Positions 28,843 through 41,315 are shown, counted from the first letter of the stretch. The stretch is DNA of 64,000 nucleotides from Latrodectus hesperus (GCA_037975125.1 CM075852.1:18122297-18186296); one strand, 5' to 3'. Notes: generated from the letters alone by a model not told the origin. Numbers and translations are program-made.

Positions 28843-29387
28843 GGATTAGGCAAGTCACCTCCGCACTGATAATCACTCCGCACAAAAAGTGCTATGAGTG
28901 ACAAGAAAAGTGACTTTAAAAGAATCTAGCTTTGTAAAAAGCATTTATTTTTGGGGTATTATTTTACTTATAAAGTTACTTACTCTTTAAGAACAAATTT
29001 TCCATTTCTGAAGAATTTTAGTCAATAAGATCATATATTCATATTATTTTAAGCATTTTATCAAAAAGTTAAGTTAAAATGAATAATCATACAGTTTATT
29101 AACAGAATTCTCACTTTTAAAATGCTATCAGTAACATGCACTATTTTAAAGAAAGCCACTTGTATATTTATTTTAAATACAAAATTTCTTTATGTCATCT
29201 CCGCTGAAAGAGTAGTTATTACTGTCAGCGAGAGGCAATTATGTTTAACTAATTTAGAGAGGTATTTTTGATTTCCTAAATTTTGTAATATTTGGTTCTA
29301 AAATACAAAAATCTAATTGACAAACGGAACAAATTTGTTTTATCTTCCATTATAGAATAAGATCAGCCGATTTACTTAAAATCTCTG

Positions 29388-29621
29388 TCCTTCCGCTGGT
29401 GTGGCGTGGTTGTGGAGAGGAGGGTACCAGCTCAGGTGTGGCTTCATCACCTGAGAGTGGTTCAAAATTACGGGGCACCTTAAAAAGAGCAAAGTCGTAC
29501 TTTCACCTTCGTGGTGCTCTGATCCAAACGAAAGACGCTCCCTATTGACTTAATTCGCACTGCCAAAGGCAAAATGCGAGCTTGGCTTGCCCAAGTGTCA
29601 TAGGAAAACAACAACAACAAC
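29388..29621 (+). repeat. SINE, 5'-truncated, CAA tail
   Basis: Begins CCTTCCGCTGGTGTGGCG and ends in a (CAA)n tail at 29606-29621. The internal module with GAGCAAAGTCGTACTTTCACC and GGTGCTCTGATCC matches the reverse complement of the SINE body at 55807-55960. The tRNA-like head is missing here. The same CCGCTGGTGT module appears at about 15290-15311. Confidence 0.65.
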
Positions 29622-29715
29622 TTTAATCTCTAATATTATCCTGCCACAGTGTAATGTTTTTTTTTCTGTCGTTTAACTGTTTCCAGAGAAGATTTAAAAC
29701 TCTGATGTCGACCTC

Positions 29716-30063
29716 ATACTGAAATTATAAATCAAAATTATGATATGAATTCAATTCACCCACCATCAATTTAATACCGTTTGTTGCGCTTCCCGACTTA
29801 CTAGTTCCCATGTCAGCATTGAACATTTTAAAATAAATAAGCAATGTCTCCCTAATATGCTGCTTAACCGACTCAGCGTCTCAGGAATTTTTAAGAATAT
29901 GGGGAAAACGTTTCTCCTCCTCAAATCCAGATGTTATACTTTTTCGTTTATTACTCACTTCCCTTGAACTGGTCATTATCATCGGCAAATTCCTCTTACT
30001 GAGAAGATTTCTCACCCCCGTGAAAGTTGTCACCCTGCTGAGTGTGGGAGGGGGAGTTGTCAC
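29716..30063 (-). pseudogene. Possible coding remnant, unidentified
   Basis: On the minus strand from 30063 the frame reads TPPPTLSRVTTFTGVRNLL, then EVSNKRKSITSGFEEEKRF, a TGA after ILKNS, then on without another stop through DAESVKQHIRETLLIYFKMF to a TAA near 29716. It is GC-richer than the flanks and has a non-random residue mix. It follows directly on a SINE. No ATG, no splice sites and no family are recognised. Confidence 0.25.
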
Positions 30064-31784
30064 TTTTCACTTTACAATCCCATGTAGGGTTGTATGTATT
30101 TACCAGTTTGCTAGAAGGAGTTGTTCACCCTAATAAAAGTGATTAAATCTAAAATGCATATCATTTATTTTTGTAAAAATTTTAAAAAGCAAAAATAATA
30201 ATAAGTTGTGATTTATAAATTGAATGAAGAAATTTCTCAGTGCTTTCATGTTCATTAGTGAATGATATGAAATACAAATAATATCTTTAAATTATTACGT
30301 TTTGAATTTTTATGCCATTTTGATTAAACAAGTTGGCTTGTTTGCTATATTGTCCATACATTTAGATATATTGAATCTTACTTAACATATTTAATATTTT
30401 CTATAGAGGAAAAATTTTCCCTTTCGAATGATACAAGTGCGTTTCACATTTTTATTGCCATGAGATAAATTAAGATTTAAATGTATACATTTTCTTATAT
30501 TATATTTTCCTTAACACATACAAATTTTTACAGTATTTTATCTGAACATATTTGTATGTAGTAACCAGTGAGGTTAGTTTTTACCATGAAAATAAAAAGC
30601 CGAATTATTTTTAAATATTTTTTATAAAATGCTGTTCTTAAAGAAATAAGAAGCTTTTTTAATTTATTTATCTAAATTATTTGAATCAAAGTAATTCAAC
30701 ATCACACTAGGAAACTTTCAAAAACTTTATTTCCCATGTTTAATATATTTTTGAAAACTCTTAGAATTCTGTATCTGAAAAATTATTTTTATTCCATAAT
30801 AAAATATTTGAAGAAGATGCTTGACAATTAAAAACCCAATATTATTAAATATAAATGAAGAAAAGGTTTAATTTTCATGCGTATATTATTTTTTTATTAA
30901 AGTACAATTCTTAAATGTAAATTGTATATAGATAAACTTGCATTATTACTGTTCTGTATAAATTAAATTAATCAAATTTTAACCTTGAGATGAAATAAAT
31001 TGCGGATTATCTAACTTCTTAATTTTGATACCTCTTACGATATTTACATCCTTAAACAATAATAAAATATCGTTTGCTACTTTTATATTTTTTCTTATTA
31101 TATTTAAAATGTGATTTAGATGTTCTTAGCAAAAGCATTTTTTTATTAAAGTGAAAGTTGTGTTTTGAATTCGAAAATAATTTTTGGTGATGAACAAAAG
31201 ATTAACTGCGTAAAAAGCATTATTTTTTTTAAGTATTGTGTTTCTTTTCATTAACTCGAATTACATTATTATGAAGCAATCTAGTGAAATAGAAAGCTAA
31301 TCTAAATTACAAACGCTAAGGTATTTCAATAATATTTTTTTCAATATATGTGGCAAATTTTATTGAAAATTTACAAAGTATTCTACATTTTAAGGAATTA
31401 TTTTCGTATTTATTATACATTTCTTTCAATCTAGAAATCAATTTTTTTAATTCTGGAAGTTAAACATTTTGAAAGATCATATGGCAACTTGAAAAATAGG
31501 ATGCTATTGATTAATTTTTACAAATGGAAGCAGAACAATTGCATATTCTTAGAATATGTATGTGTGTTGCCTATCAGCTTTAAGGATACGTGTGATGAAA
31601 ATAAACGATTGAAATAATTGAACGATAAAAAAATTAATATTGTACTTTAAACAACTTTATTCTCTCATATTCATTTCATTTTAAAAACTACTGATAGAGA
31701 ATTAATAATTCCTTAAGTAATTCAAGTGAATAAATATTTTTCAATCCTATTAGTATTAATATGTTTAGCATATACACCAAATTT
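30064..31784. other. AT-rich non-coding DNA
   Basis: Nothing recognisable on either strand. Confidence 0.5.
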
Positions 31785-32390
31785 AATTTCCAGTATTTAC
31801 ACATTTTTAGAATTAATCAGCCTAAATGCATTAGGAATTTATTAGCAAATATTAATTAATTAATTGTTTTTTTAACCCAGTTGAAAAATATATTTTTTAT
31901 GCTCTTTTTGATAGATAAATGTAATTTTTTGTGCTTATTTAAAAGTGTTAAGTCACAAATTTACTAGCGAAATTGCTGTTTCTAAACCGGAAACTGGATA
32001 ACCTTAGATAAAATATCACTTGTTACATATTTTAGCAAAAAAGTGCTTGAAAATTGATTTTATTGGTTAATCTGATTGATCTAATTTCAGTGCATATACT
32101 AAGTAGTTTAAGCTGTTAAGTTCAATTTATTTCAATATAGATGGAAGACTTTTTTTATACAAGTGCATTATTTAAATTATTTTTCCAGTGTATGTGAACC
32201 GAAATTTACATATAATTAAAAGTAAAAGAATATCATTTAATTCGGCAAAAACGCCAGATTTACATGAAGAAAAATGGTAAAATTAAAATGAGTTGCTTTC
32301 GATTGATTTAGGTTTCAATTCACTTAAAATAATATGTAACAATTTACTCTAAGAAGTTATTTTTCTTTCATAATACTATCCCACATAATT
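31785..32390 (+). repeat. ~600-bp interspersed repeat, copy B
   Basis: Plus-strand partner of the repeat at 25870-26465, in opposite orientation and 5.3 kb away. The most similar core is about 31840-32010 and 32195-32340. Neither copy has an open frame. Confidence 0.7.
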
Positions 32391-32779
32391 ATACATATTC
32401 ATATAGCTAGGCTTTACAGTTATATTATATTAATTACTAGACTTCCACTCATACTCTGTTATATTAAATTCAAAGCAATCCTATCACTTTGACATTGCTA
32501 AAGGGAAAATATGAAACCTCTTGTATGAATTCTCTCCAAGCAAATTGTTTCGTCTCCTGGGAGATGAACTCTACTAAGAAGATTACTTATATGTGATGCA
32601 ATACGAACCAAAAATATTCACAAGCACCCATATAGGTGCATAAAGAGAGAAGATATATGACATCCATTATTCGTTGATTCATAATTAGTATAGATATTTT
32701 AATGAATAAAGATGCAATAAAACCTTTCTAATAAATATGCAATAAAAAAACATCTTTTTTGAAATGTAACGATTAAAAT
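32391..32779. other. AT-rich non-coding DNA
   Basis: No gene or named repeat seen. Confidence 0.5.
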
Positions 32780-32957
32780 GTGTGGCACTATAGCCCATGC
32801 GGGCCAAGGCCTACTATACCTAACTCTGTTTTCCTAACCGAGAGGCCCTGGGGTGCGAAGCATATGTCCTAATTAGGTGATCAGCCTAACGCAAAACCCC
32901 CAGTGTTTAGTTCCCAAGCATGCTTGTACTCAGCTCAGCTTATCAGCCCACTACATA
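32780..32957 (+). repeat. SINE-like repeat fused to a composite microsatellite
   Basis: A GC-rich block starting TGTGGCACTATAGCCCATG and ending near CAGCCCACTACA. It contains CAGCCTAACGCAAAACCCCC, which looks like a conserved body of a short interspersed repeat. It runs straight into a (CA/TA)n microsatellite, as SINE tails often do. No A or B box is clear. Confidence 0.4.
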
Positions 32958-32959
32958 TA

Positions 32960-33226
<267 letters not shown>

Positions 33227-33589
33227 TAAGAAACATTGTCCATGCCTTACAAATAACATGGAAATGTATTTTAAAATAAATATATATTTCTATAATCTAT
33301 TTTTTAAAAAAAATTACTAACTAATCACATTTTTAATATTGTTCATTAAAATTTAAATCAGCTTCAAAGATTTATTACAATTTAATTAAAAATAAAGAAA
33401 AAGGGTCGAGTATGTTAGGAAGCAACACACTTAAACTAATGTGATACATCAAAATAAAATTTGAAAAAGAGTCCAAAAATTAAAATACATGCTTCTATTC
33501 AACGTTAACAATTTCCTATTTGTACATTCGACAATTGACAGATACATAAGGATAGATAAAATACTCACATAGAATAGGGATAACCTAGG

Positions 33590-33710
33590 GAGACTTAAAA
33601 TGGCGCTTTCCTTCCTACACGTTGTTTTCACTAAATAGCCAAATTTTGTTTTCGTACAGCACATGCAGAGCTACAAGAGCTACTGAATCTTTGACTGCGC
33701 ATGCGCTGAA
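33590..33710 (-). promoter_or_regulatory. Promoter-like island: NRF1 palindrome and YY1-like site
   Basis: A perfect GCGCATGCGC at 33697-33706 (NRF1 core) and AAAATGGCGC at 33598-33607 (YY1-like) stand out in AT-rich flanks. Reading minus, a good splice donor TAT|GTGAGT follows near 33566-33574. The arrangement fits a short first exon of a minus-strand transcript. Which gene it would serve is unknown; the exons at 21.8-23.3 kb are a candidate 10 kb away. Confidence 0.35.
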
Positions 33711-35943
33711 ATCTCTAAACGCGTTCGGCCAACACCCCCTAGGGAGTGTTGTTTGAATCATTCTGAAAAGAAAAGAAAAAACCGAACTTCAGCTTATCCG
33801 AATGCTCACATATAGGTTAGGGATGGGGCTTTGTTACTTTTCCTGTACTTAGTACGTACTGAGTACAGTTACTTTTAAAGTAACAAGTATTTTACCGATT
33901 ACATTTCGTACTTGTTACAATTTCTTTTGTACTGCCATCTATCGGATTAAAATATAATGACAAATTTTTTAAAATTTTATTAATAAATTGAATAAAAACT
34001 AAATTAATAATAAATAAATTAATAATTAATTAAAACTAAATAAGTAGATCAATAATATTTTATATAAAACCATAAAATTAATTAATATAATTAATGTTAA
34101 TTTAAATTATTATCATTTATAAATAAGCATTCACTTAAATATTAATGAAAAGATCTATAAAAATAATTCTTATTATTTATGCAACATTTCAGTAATGGCA
34201 AGTTTTTGTTTTTCCTGTAATGCTTTAATTTCTAGTATGAGGCAAAGAAATATAAACTGTTTATCTACAAACTGATTTTTTTTTCTTTTTTTTTTCTTTT
34301 TGTAAAAAAAATTGTAAATTTCTAAATCTTCTTAAACGTAATTCATTCAATATAAAAATCATGACATTTTATTATTTGCATTTATTTTCAGAATTTATAT
34401 GTGTTATAAGTAAATTTTCCAATTATTCAATCGTAATTTTCAAAGACTTCCAATGTTAATTAAAATATAAAATTAGATGAGATAATATAATTTCAATTTT
34501 TCAACCTAATCAGCTTAATTTTTTATTAGAATTTAGTAAGACTTTCCAATTATGTAAATGAATTTTTATAATTAACTTGTAAATATTTTGCAAAGAATTG
34601 TAAAGTGGGAAGTTGAATCAATTACAAAGAGGTTTTATTTTACATTAAACAAAGAGGTTTTACTTACAAAATTACAGCAATTAATCAGAAAAATCAACAA
34701 AAATTTAATTTCCTTTATTTTTCTATAATTAAACATTAACGAGACAAACATAGTAAAAATTTTTTATGTACAATAGATAATAATTTTTATTATAAAAGAC
34801 GTTTACTTGTTTATATTTTTATGTAGTAGATAAACCAGTTTTTTCTAAAATAAAAATTGCAATAACTCACATATCTTGTTTCAGTTTCCTGAAACTTAAT
34901 CAATTTATGGTTAAATAAAGTAGCTTTGCAATTAAAACTATAGTTTTCATTATTAATATATTAACATAATTAATATATTAATAATGTTTAAGTAAACATA
35001 ATTATTTTATATTAGATATAGTTGAATAAAATTTCAATAACTATCAAAAAATATAAAATAGTTTTACCAATAATCTAAATGTTATAATGTATTAAGGTAA
35101 AATATTGAGAAACAACGTTTAATAAAAAATGGAGGAACAAAAATACATACATTTTATTTACATCAATCCATAATTTAAGAAATAAACATGACAGTAACAC
35201 ATGATGGTATAAATAAAGATAAGGTAAAAATTAACTTAATTAAAGTTTTTTTTTCATTTCGAATTTTTAAACTAAAATGAATAAACTACCTTCTTTAGTT
35301 TTAAATCAACATTCTCATTATCTGAATAAAAATAAATCGTATGGTAAAAAATACAAAAGAACATATTTTATAAAAGTTTAAATTCTGTATATTTACAGTA
35401 AAATATAGTGAAACTAAAACATGGTTGAATAAAAAATAAACATATTTATATGGAATTATAATAAAAAATATGCATAGTAAAAATAACAATGGAAGTATGT
35501 AAGCAGATTTATATAATTTAAATATTTTTTTAATTTAAGAAATCTGACCTTATTTAAGGTTCAAATAAATATGTTATATATGTTCATAAAATAAAATTTT
35601 TAAAAGAAATAATAACAAAAATAAAAGTTAATAAAAATTGCTAAATACATAACAAGAATATCATGCTTTTCTTATATTTAAAAAAACGTCATATATTTGA
35701 AAAAGAACTACAATCACTGAAACGAAATAAAAGTACATGCGTATTTTATTTCGCAATATAAATTCATATCTCCCTCTCCAACCCAAAGAAATCTTTCAAT
35801 TCCCAAGTATCCCTCTTCTATTTACCCAGTTAAACCAACTGTCATTTCCCTTCTCCCACCCAGCCTCCCTACCATAAGAAGCTACCATAATCTCATAATT
35901 CATCTGTTTGCATCGATATATCGATGATATTGTTACTTGTACT

Positions 35944-35996
35944 CGCTCTGTCATTGGCTCTTCTGTACTTGTTACAGAAGAGCCAATGACAGAGCG
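35944..35996. repeat. Perfect 24-bp inverted repeat in hAT element
   Basis: Arms 35944-35967 and 35973-35996 are exact reverse complements (starting CGCTCTGTCATTGG) around a 5-base loop CTTGT. It can form a strong hairpin and lies at the start of the element's subterminal array. Confidence 0.9.
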
Positions 35997-36017
35997 CAAT
36001 GTACACTTATTACTTTG

Positions 36018-36215
36018 TAACAAGCAAGTACAAAGTAATAAGCAAGTACAAAGTAACAAGCAAGTACAAAGTAATAAGCAAGTACAAAGTAACAAGCAAG
36101 TACTCATGTACTTGCTTGTTACTTTGTAACAACCACGTACTCACGTACTTGCTTGTTACTTTGTAACAACCACGTACTCACGTACTCGCTGATTACTTTG
36201 TAACAAGTACGTGCT
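36018..36215. repeat. Subterminal tandem/inverted repeat array of hAT element
   Basis: Four to five head-to-tail copies of the 18-base unit AAGCAAGTACAAAGTAAY, in which the last base alternates T and C, run from about 36023 to 36105. Inverted copies (GTACTTGCTTGTTACTTTGT) follow in a ~37-base repeat with CAACCACGTACTCAC, ending near 36215. Direct and inverted halves can pair into a long hairpin. Proposed role: multiple transposase-binding sites, or slippage product. Confidence 0.85.
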
Positions 36216-36411
36216 CACGTACTCGCTCAGTCTTAGAAACTGGTCAAGTACATTGTACCTGCAACTGTCTGAGGATACTCGAACTCGCGCTGACTTTGTT
36301 ACTGGAAGTACTGAGTATTTGGAAGAAAAAGTACTGATTACAGGTTGTTACATTCAAATACTGATTACAAAATACTTGTTACAGGTATTTCTTCCCATCC
36401 CTAATATAGGT

Positions 36412-36900
36412 GCAGGTTGCTGCATTGGCCATTCCCCCTCTGCGTATGTCTTAATTACAATTTACTTTTTTAATTACAGGAATCTTTAAATATATATGAT
36501 ATAGATTTGGCGGTTTAGGAATACGAAGTAGCTTCGTATATTTTGTATTTTTTATATCTTTTTAACACCAGTAGCTTTCATCAATCACCAGACGTTTTTT
36601 AAATTTTTATCAGTTATTTATCGTTTATTGATTAAATATGTTTAAATGGAAGAACAATTAGATTATATACGAGCACTTTTATTAAAAAAAATTTTCTCTA
36701 CTGGGGTAGAAACGATTTGTTTATTTCAGTATACAATTTGAGTAAAAAATCATTGATTATTATAAGGTTATTTAATCATAATTAGTCCATTGAATGTATA
36801 TTTCATAATTTTAATAAAGTACTAACTTTGATGACTAAAAAAGAAAAAAATTATTTTACTCATCAAAGCACAGGACTTTAATAAAGTGATCTTATTATCT
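36412..36900. other. AT-rich spacer between hAT and piggyBac elements
   Basis: The first ~70 bases are GC-richer (CATTGGCCATTCCCCCTCTG). No gene seen. Confidence 0.4.
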
Positions 36901-39164
36901 TTAACCCCTTAACCGTCTGGGGTTCAGTGAAGAAAGTGCTTCATTTTTGCTTCGCGGTGGCAACATAGTTTTGGCTTTCACTGCAATGCAAGTTTTTCCC
37001 CCTTTAGAACTTGTCAAGAATACAAAAGCCTCTAACTCTTGATGAGGCGCATTTCCGTTTTACCCTGGACCACCTCACAATAATCACATTCTAATCACTT
37101 ACAGTGGGGAAAGACCATCAATCGTTGTCAGCTGAAGAAACCCACGTGTGCTAGTAGTTTTCTTTGTGAATGTTCTGCTTGAAAATTTCTTCAAGTCTCT
37201 ATTATAATTTTTTTAATTACAATAAATATAAATTTTATTTTATTATTATCAATAAATTTAATTTACTTCTACGCAGTTTTTATATTTAAAATTCTTAAAT
37301 AAAAATATACAAATGATAGCTAACTCAATGAATATCATATTATCATAATTTTAAAATGAGATTTTGCTATATATATATATGCATATATAATCATTTCTTT
37401 TTATTAAAAATCAGAATTTTTTTTTAATTTCCCAAATAGTTAAAATTGTAATGATTTAAATAGCTATTAAAACGCGTTAATTTGCAATTTAATTATTAAT
37501 TGATTTTAATTATTGTCGATACTTTTCAAAGTCAACACTATTTTTTAAAATCAAATAATTTTCAAAATTATTGAAAGAAACAGCTCTGTTGCTTTATACA
37601 CAAATTGAAGAAATTCGACAAAATTTTAATAGCTTAAAAAATAAAAAAGCTAACTTAATTGCTTAACAATAGACTTCAGAGTAAATTGTAAACTATTCAT
37701 TTCAGTTGAAATTTTTGTAAATAGTTTTTATTAAAGAAGTAAATATTCACAAAATTTATTTTTAAAAGTAAATTCATTAACCAGAAATGAATACTTTATC
37801 TAATTTCGACAGCATTAATTTTGCATTAAAGTTAACCCATTAGAAATCCTTATTATTTTACCACAAAGATAAAATGTATTTCTTATGTTAAAAACATCTT
37901 ATTGAAGGTTGAATTATTTAGCTTTATATTAAAATTAAGTCACACTGAAGTTTGTTTTCGTGTGTTTACGTGAAAGGAATAAAAAAAAGTCATAACTTAT
38001 AGTACTTATTTGAAATAATCTGTTTCAAGAATATAAACGTATAATCTTTAGGGCAATTCTGTTAGATATTGAAGTACATAAAAAACAAAGCATAACATTT
38101 AAAATATATTCATTAAATTAGTAAATCAAAATATTTCTTTTACATTCTAAAGGAAATTTCCTATTTTCCGGAGTTTGTAAAAAACATAAACTTCTATTCA
38201 ATGATTTTAAACTATATTTACGAAATATTAGTATAACATATCCTTAATTTTATAAAAAAAATTACTAAAATAATTTTGAACCACATAATTAAAGAATTAA
38301 ACAGTTTAACATATTATCTGCTGTTTCCCTATACGGAATAATGTTTGTGATTACAGAATTCAAACATTTTTTTAAATAATTAAATTGATCATTAGAGTTT
38401 ATGGTGAAATCATATTATAATGTCTCTGAAATAGATATGCATTTCATAAACAAATATTTAAGGGAATATTTCTCGTAATTTTTCCAAAACATGGAATTCT
38501 TGATGTATTTTGATATCATTTGCCGGTCCTACACCAAAATGTAAATTTAGTGAAAGTTTGAATCAAAATTAAAGTTTTCTTGCTAAAAATAATAGCTTCT
38601 TTGTAAAGTTATAGGCCTTAATCGTAACAAAATAATATATTTTTATGTGGAATGAAGAGTAACACTATTTCCATTCTAAAATTCCAAAATATTTAAATAG
38701 TAGAATTTATTCCTCCAATTTTTGTAATAACTTTGTGATCTTAATATTTTAAACAATGGTTGAAACATGTGTACTGAAATTTTGAGTGGTGTGAAGCTAT
38801 CAACATTATCAGGATTGATGGTATTGACAAAATTGAGGAACATGGGAATTTTCAAATTCCGTGGGAAACCGATAAATTTAAATTGAAAACAAATGTAATA
38901 TTGGTATAGTAGATGCACATTTCCAATCAATTTATTTTAAAAACATCAGTCTAATGATGTATTCCATGTGAGCGTGTCAATAAATCGCCTTCAGATGGCC
39001 AGAACAAATTATTGAAATGTCATACTTTCACCTTGCCATTCTTGTTTGCGAATCAATCTACATATATATAGGAGTGCGGTTTAATTTATACCTTCACTCT
39101 CAGAAGCTAAATTCTAGTAGTTAGTTGCATCTGTGAAAATATATATTACCGTTTTACAAACATT

Positions 39165-39623
39165 ATGTCTGATTCAAGCAGTGAAGAATTTTATTTTTAT
39201 GAAGAAGATTATTCTTCGGACACGGATAGTGAATTTGATGATCTTTCTGGGGCTCGTAATTGGTACCCAGTTGACAGTTCAGCTGCGATAGCTCCACCAG
39301 CATTTTCATTTACAAATAAATCAGAAATCAACATATACTCCAGTGGATTCTTCAGAATCCACTGGAGTATTTTCGCTATTTTTTAATAACGAAATTTTAG
39401 AATTCATAATTTTAAATACTAATGAATACGCTAAGTTATATATTGAAAGTAATGAATTAAGCCCAAGTTCTCGTCCAGCTCAGTGGGAAAATATAAATAA
39501 AGAAGAATTGCTGGTTTTTCTTGTGTGCGTTAATCATTAACATGGGTATCGTTCAAAAACCCAAAGAAGAAATGTACTGGTCAAAAAATACCTTGGTTGA
39601 TACACCATTCCAATTAAATTATA

Positions 39624-39628
<5 letters not shown>
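39165..39628 (+). pseudogene. piggyBac transposase N-terminal remnant
   Basis: ATG at 39165 opens the acidic N-terminus MSDSSSEEFYFYEEDYSSD and TDSEFDDLSGARNWYPVD typical of piggyBac transposases, up to FTNKSEINIYSS. A hairpin-type inverted duplication at 39335-39370 shifts the frame. The next frame carries GVFSLFFNNEILEFIILNTN, EYAKLYIE, WENINKEELLVFL and, after another shift near 39525, IINMGIVQKPKEEMYWSKN and LVDTPFQLNYKQ. These match the start of the conserved transposase domain. The gene then stops at a (TA)n tract, and all catalytic Asp residues and the zinc finger are lost. Not functional. Confidence 0.85.
39335..39370. repeat. 17-bp inverted duplication inside piggyBac gene
   Basis: ATACTCCAGTGGATTCT (39335-39351), two bases, then its exact reverse complement (39354-39370). 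It disrupts the transposase frame; see findings. Confidence 0.95.

Positions 39629-39709
<81 letters not shown>
39628..39709. repeat. (TA)n microsatellite truncating the piggyBac gene
   Basis: About 40 TA units directly after the codons for LNYKQ. Downstream 39710-40095 has no transposase coding. Confidence 0.95.
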
Positions 39710-39714
<5 letters not shown>

Positions 39715-40099
39715 GTATTATATAAAGAAACTAAATAATGTTATTTATTTAAAAACTTGATTAAAAATGTAATGAAAATTAGTATTATATATATTTTTTA
39801 TAAATCGTAATAATTAGAGAGTCTTCAACAATGAAAATCTAAAATGGGAATAAATATAGAAAAGTAAAACTGTTGCTTTCTTGAAATACTTTCGATTTTG
39901 GCTCACATTAGTTAAATCAACCATGACCGTTCAGTGAGTAAGCTCCCTAGCCACGATTTCACGGCAATCCATCAATTCGGGGGTTGAATTTAAAGCACTG
40001 CAGTGAAGCCAGTTGCCCCTACCAAGGGGCTCGGGATAGCCGGAAAACGCACAGAAATTTTTGCCCGAGTGTACTCGGGATAGCCTGTTAAAGGGTTAA

Positions 40100-41177
40100 T
40101 AAAATGATCAAGGTATCACTATCAAAAAGGTAACTGCAAAAGTCTACTGCTTTATTTGTAAGAAATATTTGGATGAATTAATGTAACTTACTTTTGAAGT
40201 GGAGTGAGGTGGGTTTCTAAGATTTGTGTCACTGTCCTTTTTTATTAAAAATCAAGTTATCATAAAAACTAATGTTATTCATCATTTGCTTAGCACTCAA
40301 GTAATTACAAAGAAATATAGTAAAAAATGATTGAATATATGATGTTGATTAAGCACATATAAGAGTTATTGATTTTTAAGTTTTATAACATTTTCCAATA
40401 TATATTGCTATAAATTGTGTTAAATAACTTTCTATCATTTTGTCAAGAAGTGATAAGTAAATAAAAAATATTCAGAATTAAAAATTATGTAAATTATGTA
40501 ATTTCAGTACTAAGAAAGTGTTTTGATGCCTTTTATTTATGCTGTCTAAATGGTGGGCTAAAATGAGATTTTAATATATGAGGAATAGTGCTTAGTTTTT
40601 GTGGAAGTAATTCAAGATTCCTATAATCTTTGGTTCTTTCACTGGTTCCTATACTCTTTTGTAACCACACTACATTTTTGCATTCACAATAAAACATTTA
40701 ATTCATTCTGAAAATAACATAACATAAATATGCCATTTGTAAGCTTTAAAATTTAAAATTGTTTAGATATTGGCTATATATTTTATTCTATTTGAACAAA
40801 CATGGGTACTCCTGATTTTCATTTTTCCTGTAATAGACAACCAAAAGAAGGACAATCACAAATATGAGACCTTTCAGTTCTATTTTATAAATTACATGAA
40901 ATCATGAAAAATAAAATTTATATAAATATTATATAAGTTGGTGACAATAGTAAAATCTTATTGTATATAACATTTTTGACTTTATTTTCAAAAATACTGG
41001 CAATAAAATTAAAAATAATTAATTGACATTTTTGTGATAGTTCTCAAGATTTGGCATGAGCAAAAAATATTTAATCTCTCGAAACATCAAATACAAAAAT
41101 ATATCATAAGAAAAGAATGAAAATCCCTCCAAAATGTCACCAGGTCTACTGTATTTCATATACTATGATTGAATCGT
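40100..41177. other. AT-rich non-coding DNA
   Basis: Nothing recognised. Confidence 0.5.
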
Positions 41178-41315
41178 AAGCTTGAGGTGTAGTGGTTGCT
41201 CTTTGCACTCCCAAGGCACTTACCCAAGGTTTAATTTTTGGGCTAAGCAAGATTAACTCTGCCTTTCATTTCTTCGGTGGGTTGATAAAACCAAGTATCA
41301 AGTACTGAAATGAGT
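41178..41315 (+). repeat. Possible tRNA-derived SINE
   Basis: A degenerate A-box-like GTGTAGTGGTTGCTC at about 41186-41200 and a B-box-like AGGTTTAATTTTTGG near 41226-41240 are at roughly tRNA spacing. A CTTTCATTTCTTCGGTGGGT body follows. Boxes are decayed. Could be chance. Confidence 0.4.

Larger units (their letters stand above)
33818..36403. mobile_element. hAT-type DNA element without transposase (2.6 kb)
   Basis: Terminal inverted repeats are TAGGGATGGG at 33818-33827 and CCCATCCCTA at 36394-36403. Exact 8-bp target duplications ATATAGGT lie at 33810-33817 and 36404-36411. TIR sequence and 8-bp duplication are hallmarks of the hAT superfamily. Both subterminal regions are rich in GTACTTGTTAC / AAAGTAACAAG motifs, as in hAT ends where transposase binds. 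The central 34.0-35.8 kb is AT-rich with no open frame, so the element is non-autonomous. Confidence 0.85.
36905..40095 (+). mobile_element. Probable piggyBac element with TTAA target sites
   Basis: TTAA at 36901-36904 is followed by CCCCTTAACCG. At the other side CTGTTAAAGGG is followed by TTAA at 40096-40099; the inverted right end CCCTTTAACAG matches the left end at 9 of 11 bases. A transposase N-terminal remnant in plus orientation lies at 39165-39628, and a subterminal palindrome CCCGAGTGTACTCGGG at 40064-40079. The 2.2 kb of AT-rich DNA before the ATG is unusually long for a piggyBac leader, so either another insertion sits there or the left end belongs to a second element. Confidence 0.5.

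Noticed and set aside
35796..36129. Cys/Leu-rich and Gln/Ser/Asn-repeat frames on both strands
   Set aside because: They are translations of the 18-base hAT subterminal repeat.
39165..39628. A domesticated piggyBac-derived host gene
   Set aside because: Two frameshifts and truncation by a TA tract; no intact domain.
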